Positions 18,023-24,976 of a stretch of DNA of 64,000 bases are shown here, piece after piece. The stretch's first letter is position 1. Each line of letters opens with the position of its first letter. This DNA is from Acanthamoeba sp. SK_2022b (lineage: Eukaryota > Discosea > Longamoebia > Acanthamoebidae), in the NCBI GenBank assembly GCA_027943245.1, contig JANDJZ010001759.1, positions 30,121 to 94,120 on the forward strand. Reading direction: 5' to 3'. A program made the translations under genes and the position numbers. The notes under the pieces were generated by a model. The model did no database searches, had not been told where the DNA came from, and was given only the letters and a program-made list of their open reading frames with translations.

Positions 18023-18473
18023 ATCAATAACCTGAAAGGGGACGTGTAAAGATGGGTAGATTATACATGAATCAATACTGCTTGCTGTGACATCGGTGCA
18101 CCGTGATTTTCACCCGTCAGCAGGGGGCAAGCCATACAAGCATGCAAACGCGTTCCGACATGCTGTCTGCGCTTTACGCTTTTATAGGATCGCATCGATT
18201 ATTTCATTACAATTTTTATTATTCCAATGGGAATAAATTACATTGGGTATTATGTCAATGTTTAGTTCACAGTGGATTATTGCTTGCTACCAATGCAACA
18301 GGGTATCTGGGGCCACAGAAACACGACAAAGCCCGATCAATTTTATTTATTATTATATTCATTTTGTTACAATGCCCGCAAAATCAAGTTTAGCGGCAGC
18401 ACTTCAACACGGATTTCGTTCTGTTGCAAAGCACTAGATTTAACAATTAAAATTAAACAACGTAGGATTACAC
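18023..18473. promoter_or_regulatory. Shared divergent region between hsdM and zorA
   Basis: This 451-bp gap drives the restriction operon leftward and Zorya rightward. On the minus strand TATAAT lies at 18060-18065, with only weak -35 matches. CGGTGCACCG at 18094-18103 is a perfect 10-bp palindrome and a candidate operator. On the plus side the sequence turns very AT-rich, and zorA has TAGGA 5 nt before its ATG. Several overlapping short open frames here (for example 18103-18393) lack ribosome sites and look random. Confidence 0.5.
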
Positions 18474-20126
18474 ATGTTAGCGCAGCTTTTTGAACATCTT
18501 TTCCGTTCTATTGACTCGATGTTTGTCACTAATTTTTTTATCTGGGCAGTTGTATTTATATTTTTTTCTGCCTGGTGGTGTGACTACAAGAACATTCACA
18601 GTAAATTTAGAGAATATGCTCCAACACTCATGGGAGCATTAGGTATATTGGGTACATTCATTGGCATAATAATTGGATTGCTTAATTTTAACACTGAGAG
18701 TATTGATACCAGTATCCCACTTCTATTAGGTGGTCTAAAAACAGCATTTATCACCAGTATTATAGGGATGTTCTTCGCTATTTTATTTAACGCACTTGAT
18801 GCTTTTTTCTTCGCAAACAAACGAGATAATTTAACAGAGAGTGCACCTGAAACTATAACGCCTGAACATATTCATCACGAATTAAAAGAAAATAACCAAT
18901 ACTTGGAAAAGCTGATTTCAGGTTTGAGTGGCAATGAAGAAGGGTCCTTAGTCGCTCAGGTGAAACTATTACGTAATGAGATAAATGACGCATCTCGTGC
19001 ACAACTTTCTCATCACACCGAGTTTAGCAATAAGCTCTGGGAGCAATTAAAACAGTTTGCTGATTTAATGGCCAAGGGTGCAACTGAACAGATAATTGAT
19101 GCACTTAAACAAGTTATTATCGACTTTAATAATAATTTAACCGAGCAATTTGGTGAAAACTTTAAAGCTCTTGATGCTTCGGTAAAAAAACTTGTCGATT
19201 GGCAGGATAATTACAAGAACCAAATTGAGAATATGAGTGAACAATATCAACAAAGTGTCGACTCTTTAGTTGAAACCCGCGGAGCTGTTGCAGGTATCTG
19301 GGAAGAATGTAAAGAAATTCCACTAGCAATGGCTGCATTACACGATGTGATGAAAGTTAACCAACATCAAATCAACGAGCTATCTCAACATCTCGATGCC
19401 TTTGTTTTATTACGTGATAAAGCTACAGATGCGGTTCCCGTTATCCATGAAAAATTGGATGAGGTAGGCGAATTGCTCAAAGCAGGGGCATTGAATGTCA
19501 GTTCATCTCTGGACCAAACAGGGGCTGAATTACTCGCCAATGCGAATGCTATGCGAATTGCTCTTGATGAAGGCTCTGAAGGGTTCAGGCAGTCTGTTAC
19601 ACAGACTCAGCAAGCATTTGCGTCAATGGCTCATGATGTAAGTAACTCATCTGAAACTTTAACCTCAACACTGGGTGAAACTATTACCGAAATGAAACAA
19701 AGTGGTGATGATTTCCTCAAATCTCTAGAGGCGCATTCTAAAGAACTGCACCGTAATATGGAAAAAAACACAACCGATGTGATCGAGCTCTTTAGTAAAA
19801 CCGGCGATAAATTTAATCAACAATTATCTAGTAATGCAGAAAATATGTTTGGAACAATGCAATCGTCCTTTGACAAGGCAAGTGCTGGTTTAACCTCACA
19901 GGTTAAAGAGTCTGTTGAACGCTTTGGTGGTGCAATTAACGAACAGCTACATGCCTTTGAACAAGCGACTGAGCGTGAAATGAATAGGGAAATGCAATCT
20001 CTAGGGAATGCTCTCCTGTCAATCAGCCAAGGATTTGTCAAGAACTACGACCATTTGATTAAAGAGTATCAAAATGTTCTTGGGCAACTGCAGCCTTTAA
20101 TTAACTCAAGACAACACCGTGGGTAA
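18474..20126 (+). CDS. zorA: ZorA, MotA/ExbB-like motor protein of Zorya
   Basis: 550 residues. The N-terminal 110 residues hold three hydrophobic segments (about 17-37, 50-72 and 88-112) with the MotA/TolQ/ExbB signatures TLMGALGILGTFIGIIIG and GLKTAFITSIIGM. The rest is a very long, polar, heptad-rich helical tail rich in Gln, Glu and Ser, as in ZorA. With ZorB it forms a proton-driven inner-membrane motor whose cytoplasmic tail senses or transmits phage attack. The length fits the type II form rather than the longer type I protein. It is first of a tight zorA-zorB-zorE operon, and base composition is much more AT-rich than the core genes. Confidence 0.9.
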   Translation: MLAQLFEHLFRSIDSMFVTNFFIWAVVFIFFSAWWCDYKNIHSKFREYAPTLMGALGILGTFIGIIIGLLNFNTESIDTSIPLLLGGLKTAFITSIIGMFFAILFNALDAFFFANKRDNLTESAPETITPEHIHHELKENNQYLEKLISGLSGNEEGSLVAQVKLLRNEINDASRAQLSHHTEFSNKLWEQLKQFADLMAKGATEQIIDALKQVIIDFNNNLTEQFGENFKALDASVKKLVDWQDNYKNQIENMSEQYQQSVDSLVETRGAVAGIWEECKEIPLAMAALHDVMKVNQHQINELSQHLDAFVLLRDKATDAVPVIHEKLDEVGELLKAGALNVSSSLDQTGAELLANANAMRIALDEGSEGFRQSVTQTQQAFASMAHDVSNSSETLTSTLGETITEMKQSGDDFLKSLEAHSKELHRNMEKNTTDVIELFSKTGDKFNQQLSSNAENMFGTMQSSFDKASAGLTSQVKESVERFGGAINEQLHAFEQATEREMNREMQSLGNALLSISQGFVKNYDHLIKEYQNVLGQLQPLINSRQHRG

Positions 20127-20132
20127 TAATTA

Positions 20133-20840
20133 ATGGATAAAATAATTGGTAAACAAATACCCAGCCAGAATCAGGACAATGAACACTGGGTTTCAATGTC
20201 AGATCTAATGGCAGGACTGATGATGGTATTTATGTTTATATCCATCGCTTATATGCATTATGTTCGTATTGAAAAAGAAAAAATAAAAGAAGTTGCAGTC
20301 GCCTATGAACAGGCCCAGCAACAGCTTTATAATGCATTAAATATTGAATTCTCCAATGATCTACCTGATTGGGATGCGGAAATAGATAAGCAAACTCTCG
20401 AAGTAAGATTTAAATCACCGGACGTTCTTTTTGGTTTGGGTAGTTCTGAATTGAAACCAAAGTTTAAAGAGATTCTTAACAATTTCTTTCCTCGGTACTT
20501 GAAGGTACTAGATCAGTATAAAGAACATATCACTGAGGTTCGAATTGAAGGACATACCAGCACAGATTGGACAGGGGCGGCTAACCAAGATGAAGCCTAT
20601 TTTAATAATATGGAATTGTCTCAAGGACGCACCCGAGCTGTATTGCAATACGTACACAGTTTGAAAGAATCTTCTGCGCACCAAAAGTGGGTGAAAAGTA
20701 AATTTTCTGCAGTGGGGTATTCTTCTTCACATCCAATTCTTAATGCAATGGGAAAAGAAGACCAAAACCGCTCACGTCGAGTTACGTTTAAAGTCATTAC
20801 AAATGCCGAATTGCAAATTCGTCGCATAATTCAGGAATAG
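20133..20840 (+). CDS. zorB: ZorB, MotB/OmpA-like stator partner of Zorya
   Basis: 235 residues. A single N-terminal membrane helix (about 24-42, DLMAGLMMVFMFISIAYM) begins with Asp24 in the position of the MotB proton-carrying aspartate. A short coiled segment follows, then an OmpA-like peptidoglycan-binding domain: VRIEGHTSTDW, LSQGRTRAVLQYV and DQNRSRRVTFKV. It anchors the ZorA motor to the cell wall. It begins 7 nt after zorA and ends 5 nt before zorE, so the three genes are one transcription unit. Confidence 0.92.
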   Translation: MDKIIGKQIPSQNQDNEHWVSMSDLMAGLMMVFMFISIAYMHYVRIEKEKIKEVAVAYEQAQQQLYNALNIEFSNDLPDWDAEIDKQTLEVRFKSPDVLFGLGSSELKPKFKEILNNFFPRYLKVLDQYKEHITEVRIEGHTSTDWTGAANQDEAYFNNMELSQGRTRAVLQYVHSLKESSAHQKWVKSKFSAVGYSSSHPILNAMGKEDQNRSRRVTFKVITNAELQIRRIIQE

Positions 20841-20845
20841 CATCA

Positions 20846-21937
20846 ATGAAGATAAAAATTGATCTCACTGAGCTAATAACATTAGGAAAAAAAATGCTCC
20901 CTTCTGGAGCAGACTTTTTCCTAGATGAAGAAAGTATTATTTTTGATCCCATTGACCTTGAATTATCCGAAGGGAAAGAAGTTAGCATTGACGATCTTGA
21001 TCCTGGAAGTGGATTAATATCTTATCGTGGTCGCCAAGTACTTTTATATATCCGTGATCACACTGTCTGCTATGATGCTGCTGTTGAAAATGCTGAGAAA
21101 GGTAAACGTTTCCACATAGCATGGTGTCGAACCCTTGACAATATGAGGAAAAAGAATAGATTTGAGCGTTACCACGCAACAAATCGTGTTGATGGATTAT
21201 TCGAGATTGATGATGGTTTAGGTCGTAGCCAAGAGGTAGATCTAAGAGTTTGTATGAATTGCCTAGAGCGGCTAAATTACAAAGGTAGCATTGACAAAAA
21301 TCAAAAAAGAATAATTTTCAAATCATTCTCAATGAGTGATTTTTTTTCTCATTACAGCACTTGCTTTCTTCATATGCCAAAAGGCATCTATGAGAAATCA
21401 AATAGTGGATATACTAAAAATTGGAAAGAAATATCTCGCTCAACACGAGAGGATGCTGATTATCACTGTAGTGACTGTGGTGTAAATATGAGCTCAGCAC
21501 GCCATCTATGTGATGTGCATCATAAAAATGGGGTAAAATATGATAACTCACCTCAGAATTTATGTGTTTTATGCAGAGATTGCCATCGAAAGCAGCCATT
21601 CCACTCTGGAATTTTCGTTAAACGTAATGAAATGGCTGCTATTCAAACTTTACGCTCCCAGCAAGGTTTATTAAAATCACAAAGCTGGTCGGAGATTTAT
21701 GCGTTGGTCGATCCTTCCGTAAAAGGGGATATCGAGATGATGGAATTTAAAGGATACCCTATGCCAACTCTAGGATTTGATTTAAAGAACAAAAATAATG
21801 AGGTAGTAGCTATCGTTGATGCGGCATGGCCACTATTGAAAATAGCAGTAAGCCTTGATTCTGTAGAGATCGAAGGCTGGGAGATATTTTCTGTCGGAGA
21901 GTTAGTACATCAAATTCAATCTGGTAGAGTGTTCTAA
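20846..21937 (+). CDS. zorE: ZorE, HNH nuclease effector of type II Zorya
   Basis: 363 residues. An HNH module is clear at 205-250: CSDCG (Cys208, Cys211), DVHHKNGVKYDNSPQNL with His225-His226 and Asn238, then CRDCH (Cys243, Cys246, His247). An extra CMNC pair sits at 136-139. The C-terminal part (about 303-352) has EVVAIVDAAWPLLKIAVSLD and EGWEIFSV, which looks like a small restriction-fold (Vsr/DUF559-like) domain whose active residues seem partly lost. In type II Zorya, ZorE replaces ZorC/ZorD as the DNA-acting effector. No ZorC or ZorD is present, which supports type II. Confidence 0.85.
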   Translation: MKIKIDLTELITLGKKMLPSGADFFLDEESIIFDPIDLELSEGKEVSIDDLDPGSGLISYRGRQVLLYIRDHTVCYDAAVENAEKGKRFHIAWCRTLDNMRKKNRFERYHATNRVDGLFEIDDGLGRSQEVDLRVCMNCLERLNYKGSIDKNQKRIIFKSFSMSDFFSHYSTCFLHMPKGIYEKSNSGYTKNWKEISRSTREDADYHCSDCGVNMSSARHLCDVHHKNGVKYDNSPQNLCVLCRDCHRKQPFHSGIFVKRNEMAAIQTLRSQQGLLKSQSWSEIYALVDPSVKGDIEMMEFKGYPMPTLGFDLKNKNNEVVAIVDAAWPLLKIAVSLDSVEIEGWEIFSVGELVHQIQSGRVF

Positions 21938-22240
21938 TTCCATTTAGATTAAAAAAACTCATAGATGAGTAAAAATCAATCATGTAATCCCATTCCGATG
22001 ATTGAATGGTTGACAATCATTCCCAACGGACCAAGTAAATTACACCTTGGTCCTAATATATCACCCTCTTCAAATCGGCATGCTAGCATCTATAAAAAAT
22101 CAATTGTAAGGCTAAATTTTTAAGCAACGATAACATCATTGATAACTGGTTTTTATTACATTGCATATTATCACTTTCATAGCAACCTAGTGATACATTT
22201 ATTATCAAGAAATTGAGTTATTAATCGATCATCTCTAAGC
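21938..22240. other. AT-rich gap after zorE
   Basis: About 300 bp between convergent zorE and the lipoprotein gene. I see one strong hairpin (22028-22053) and a short inverted repeat AATGGTTGACAATCATT near 22004-22020, but no open frame worth calling. Confidence 0.5.
22028..22053. terminator. Hairpin, possible zorABE terminator
   Basis: GGACCAAG (22028-22035) and CTTGGTCC (22046-22053) form a perfect 8-bp stem with a 10-nt loop, followed by TAATATAT rather than a clean T-run. It lies about 90 nt after zorE and may end its transcript. Confidence 0.45.
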
Positions 22241-22621
22241 CTAATTAAATTTCAACATAACCTCCTCACCCCGTTTCCACACGATAAACCCGGCCTCATA
22301 AGGATGCAAAGGCGTACTAACAATAACACTGTATCCTTCACCAGGGATAAAATCATACTCGCCAATGCCGGGCACGCACTTCCCAGGTTCCAATGCAACA
22401 GGCGTGTTTGCATATGACTTTTCATAGACATAATTATCATTGCCATACTTCCATATGGCTACCGTGAGAATGGACTCCTCTTTTTCCATGTCATTCTTAT
22501 CGACAAAAACGCAGATCTTGCTACCTACAGTCGTTGCTTTTGCCGGGCGTAAATTGACTTTATCCCCCATAGGGCAACCAGAAATAAAAAGAGGAATAAA
22601 GAGTAAGAGGAATTTTTTCAT
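22241..22621 (-). CDS. Small lipoprotein, orphan immunity-like paralogue
   Basis: 126 residues with a lipoprotein signal and lipobox ISGC (residues 13-16), then PMGDKVNLRPAK. The mature part has GSKICVFVDKND and the family segment KCVPGIGEYDFIPGEGYSV. It is closely similar to the next gene (22718-23098) and more distantly to 4336-4755. Its ATG still overlaps a TGA stop, but that stop belongs to a short relic of an HExxH gene (22618-22659) rather than to an intact one. This looks like a duplicated immunity gene whose effector was lost. Function inferred from context. Confidence 0.7.
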   Translation of the reverse strand: MKKFLLLFIPLFISGCPMGDKVNLRPAKATTVGSKICVFVDKNDMEKEESILTVAIWKYGNDNYVYEKSYANTPVALEPGKCVPGIGEYDFIPGEGYSVIVSTPLHPYEAGFIVWKRGEEVMLKFN

Positions 22622-22659
22622 AGTGGCAGCCCTGCGACTCCTATTACAGGTTGTAATTT
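22618..22659 (-). pseudogene. Relic of the 3' end of an HExxH gene
   Basis: On the minus strand the last codons before the lipoprotein ATG read KLQPVIGVAGLPL then TGA. The intact HExxH gene at 23095 ends QPIIRSAGLPL then TGA, in the same frame and with the same ATGA overlap to its lipoprotein. An in-frame TAG stands just upstream in the relic. So the locus was once a tandem duplicate of effector plus partner, with the effector deleted. Confidence 0.7.
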
Positions 22660-22717
22660 CTATAGAATTAATAAATTACTCTCATGATAATCTTTAGTTA
22701 AAAAATCTCATTGCAAT

Positions 22718-23098
22718 CTAATCGGGCTTCAGCATCATGCTTTCACCTTTCTTCCACACAACAAGACTGGTTCGATATGAATTCAGCGGTGTTCTTACCA
22801 ACACGGTGTATCCTTCACCGGCGATAAAATTAAACTCACCGATACCTGGAACACACTTGTTGGCCTCCAACGTTATCGGGCTGTAAGCATATGATTTTTC
22901 GTATACGTAGGTATCGCCCCCTTGCTTCCAGATGGCGATATTCAGTATGGATTCATTTTTTACGATATCGTTCTCATTAAAAAAGACGCAGACTTTACCG
23001 TCTACGATCTTACTTTGTACTTGATAGAGATTAAACCTGTCACCGGTTGGGCAACCTGAGATAAAAAGAGGAAGAAGAAGGAATAAATATTTTCTCAT
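22718..23098 (-). CDS. Small lipoprotein, putative immunity partner of 23095-23619
   Basis: 126 residues, with signal, lipobox ISGC and PTGDRFNLYQVQ after it. The mature domain has DGKVCVFFNEND and NKCVPGIGEFNFIAGEGYTV. Its ATG overlaps the TGA of the HExxH gene (ATGA), a strong sign of translational coupling and joint function. Lipidation would place it in the periplasm, where it could block a peptidase acting there. No enzyme motif is seen. The role as an immunity protein follows from the pairing and is not proven. Confidence 0.72.
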   Translation of the reverse strand: MRKYLFLLLPLFISGCPTGDRFNLYQVQSKIVDGKVCVFFNENDIVKNESILNIAIWKQGGDTYVYEKSYAYSPITLEANKCVPGIGEFNFIAGEGYTVLVRTPLNSYRTSLVVWKKGESMMLKPD

Positions 23099-23619
23099 AG
23101 CGGCAGCCCTGCGCTTCTGATGATGGGTTGAAATTGTGACAATGTCCGTCTGTCCACTATCCCGATGAGTTTCCTGTTTGGCAAGCGGAAGAAGGTATTC
23201 GTCCCATATCTCTTGAGAATGAAATAGTCCGCAATTATCGATGCCTGCTGTTCCATGCTGTAGTGGCGCAGCAAAGGTTGATCAAGCCGATATTGATAAC
23301 TTACCGCCCAACTGAGAAGCCCACGGGTACGTACCCACATGCCCTTCTGGTGCTGCCAAACGTGTGCCATCTCATGAATAAAAAGATGCTGAGCTTCAGG
23401 ATCCTGGTTCGCATAATCTCTTTCATAGAGTGACCTACGAAAGTACAACTCCCCATTCGGGCTCATCGCCGTGTACTGATTCTGCAGCCCAAACGGCAGG
23501 TAGCTGTCGCAGTGGACCAACACGCTCTGATAGGAAATGGTGCTGCCAAACACCGAACGCGCCAGATTGACTTCGCCCGGCGTTAACGTCCGCGTGCTCC
23601 CTTCCTGTTGTGGCTCCAT
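23095..23619 (-). CDS. HExxH metallopeptidase-like protein, second copy
   Basis: 174 residues. HEMAHVWQHQ gives the HExxH zinc site, preceded by HCDSYLPFGLQ and MSPNGELYFR, and followed by SMEQQASIIADYF, all shared with the copy at 4758-5315. There is no signal peptide. Start: ATG 23619 has AAGGAG 7 nt upstream; an upstream TTG at 23649 has no ribosome site. The gene lies next to the leuX tRNA, at the right edge of the island, in the same orientation as the left copy. It may be a secreted cell-wall or protein-cutting effector with its lipoprotein as partner. Confidence 0.65.
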   Translation of the reverse strand: MEPQQEGSTRTLTPGEVNLARSVFGSTISYQSVLVHCDSYLPFGLQNQYTAMSPNGELYFRRSLYERDYANQDPEAQHLFIHEMAHVWQHQKGMWVRTRGLLSWAVSYQYRLDQPLLRHYSMEQQASIIADYFILKRYGTNTFFRLPNRKLIGIVDRRTLSQFQPIIRSAGLPL

Positions 23620-23787
23620 CCTGGAACTCCTTGATCCGAAAGGGCTCAATGAAACGCTATTTTAGCCTTTAAGGTCAATCAGATAGGCCTTAGGAAAGCA
23701 TCAGGAAGATCCGGTTTTTACTGAAATGGGAAATACGTCAATACAGAGTAAAGTGGGTAGGTAATTACGGCAGGCAGATTTCAGACA

Positions 23788-23810
23788 CAAAAAAACCACC
23801 TCTCGGTGGC
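23788..23810 (-). terminator. leuX terminator
   Basis: Reading the minus strand, CCACC-GAGA-GGTGG forms a compact stem followed directly by seven T residues. It lies about 25 nt downstream of the tRNA gene. Confidence 0.9.
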
Positions 23811-23832
23811 TTCTTGTTCGCGCGGTACTTAA

Positions 23833-23917
23833 TGGTGCCGAAGGCCGGACTCGAACCGGCACGTATCTCTACGGTTGATTTTGAATCAACTGCGTCTACC
23901 GATTTCGCCACTTCGGC
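23833..23917 (-). tRNA. leuX: tRNA-Leu (anticodon CAA)
   Basis: 85 nt on the minus strand, with acceptor stem GCCGAAG/CTTCGGC, an encoded CCA end, the T-loop GGTTCGAGTCC and the long variable arm of a class II tRNA. The anticodon stem GTTGA/TCAAC encloses TTCAAAA, giving anticodon CAA. It is nearly identical to E. coli leuX as I recall it, which is a known integration hotspot. A good promoter and terminator flank it. Confidence 0.97.
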
Positions 23918-23945
23918 ACTGAAGTAGTATGCGGAAAACGGGTGC

Positions 23946-23973
23946 ATTATACCTTCCCGCGATCGGTGCGCAA
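23946..23973 (-). promoter_or_regulatory. leuX promoter
   Basis: On the minus strand TTGCGC (23973-23968) and a perfect TATAAT (23951-23946) are separated by 16 nt. The following GCACCCG discriminator is GC-rich, as in stable-RNA promoters under stringent control. Confidence 0.8.
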
Positions 23974-24196
23974 GAGTTATCAGGCATTCAATGAGTTAAA
24001 TGTTGAAAAAAGCGTCACAATCCCCGTTTACCCTCTTATTGCGGCGTTTACCGCATCTTCCTCCCGCACTTTCACGCCCCTCACAGCAAAACCGCAGATC
24101 CGATCACAATTTCACCAAATGCTGATTTTAAAGCCATATGAAAGAGAATAAGGTGAATAAATAAAATCAAATGAAAATAAAAGAAGGATAAACGCA

Positions 24197-24910
24197 ATGA
24201 ATGAAACAACCAAACGTATGGCCAGGTTGATCGATCTGAGCGCGGTGCAGGCCACCAATACCGAGGAAGACGTGCGCCACTGCGCCGCGCTGGCCAGCCG
24301 CTATCGCATCATCTCGGTACACGTGCTGCCGTGCTGGACGCGTTTCCTCAGCACCCTGCTGCCGGAGCGCGGCCAGGCGGACGTGATGATTGGCGGGCCG
24401 GTCGGCTTTCCCGGCGGCGGGCAGACTACCGACCTCAAGGTGCAGGAGGTGCGCCAGCTCATCGCCGAGGGCGCGCGCGAAGTCGATATGGTGGTGAACA
24501 TCGGCAAGGTGCTGTCGGAGGATTACGACTATGTGCGCGAAGATCTGCGCCGGGTAGTCGAGGCCGCCGCGCCGGTGCCGGCCAAAGTCATTCTGGAGAC
24601 GCACTATCTGAACGAGCAGCAGATCCGTCGGGTGTGCGATATCGCCGTCGAGGTGGGCATGGCCTGGGTGAAAACCTCCACCGGCTGGGCACCGACCGGC
24701 GCCACGGTAGAAAAAGTGGCGATCATCGCCGATCAGTTGCGTGGCCGCATCCCTATCAAAGGGGCCGGCGGCATTCGCGATCTGGACACGGTGCGCGCGT
24801 TGTATCGGCTGGGCGTACGCCGCTTTGGCATGAGCGCGGCGGCCACCCAGCGCGTGCTGGAGCAGCTCGAACAGGATCCAGGCCTGTTCCCGGAACTGAA
24901 CGATAACTAA
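24197..24910 (+). CDS. DeoC-type deoxyribose-phosphate aldolase family
   Basis: 237 residues with the class I DeoC fold. The Schiff-base lysine is Lys159 in WVKTSTGW; Asp97 (EVDMVVNIG) and Lys188 (IPIKGAGGIRD) match the other catalytic positions. The family cleaves 2-deoxyribose-5-phosphate to acetaldehyde and glyceraldehyde-3-phosphate, but relatives use other sugar phosphates. It is shorter than E. coli DeoC (259) and not in a deoCABD nucleoside operon. It starts a four-gene set with an FGGY kinase and FucP-type permease, so a dedicated sugar route is likely. Ribosome site GAAGGA is well placed. Confidence 0.83.
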   Translation: MNETTKRMARLIDLSAVQATNTEEDVRHCAALASRYRIISVHVLPCWTRFLSTLLPERGQADVMIGGPVGFPGGGQTTDLKVQEVRQLIAEGAREVDMVVNIGKVLSEDYDYVREDLRRVVEAAAPVPAKVILETHYLNEQQIRRVCDIAVEVGMAWVKTSTGWAPTGATVEKVAIIADQLRGRIPIKGAGGIRDLDTVRALYRLGVRRFGMSAAATQRVLEQLEQDPGLFPELNDN

Positions 24911-24976
24911 ATCCTGCGCGATCCCAGCGCACGCTTCTGCGGGTGGCCCGCGCCATCCGCCACGGGAGTGATAACA

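Noticed and set aside
18103..18493. Overlapping short plus-strand open frames between hsdM and zorA
   Set aside because: They lie in different frames over AT-rich promoter DNA, have no ribosome sites and no protein-like composition.
18474..21937. Type I Zorya
   Set aside because: No zorC or zorD genes are present; the third gene is an HNH protein, which fits type II.
4336..23917. Integrative element with att sites at leuX
   Set aside because: No integrase, transposase or clear duplicate of the leuX 3' end was seen at the other border, so a prophage or ICE call is not supported.
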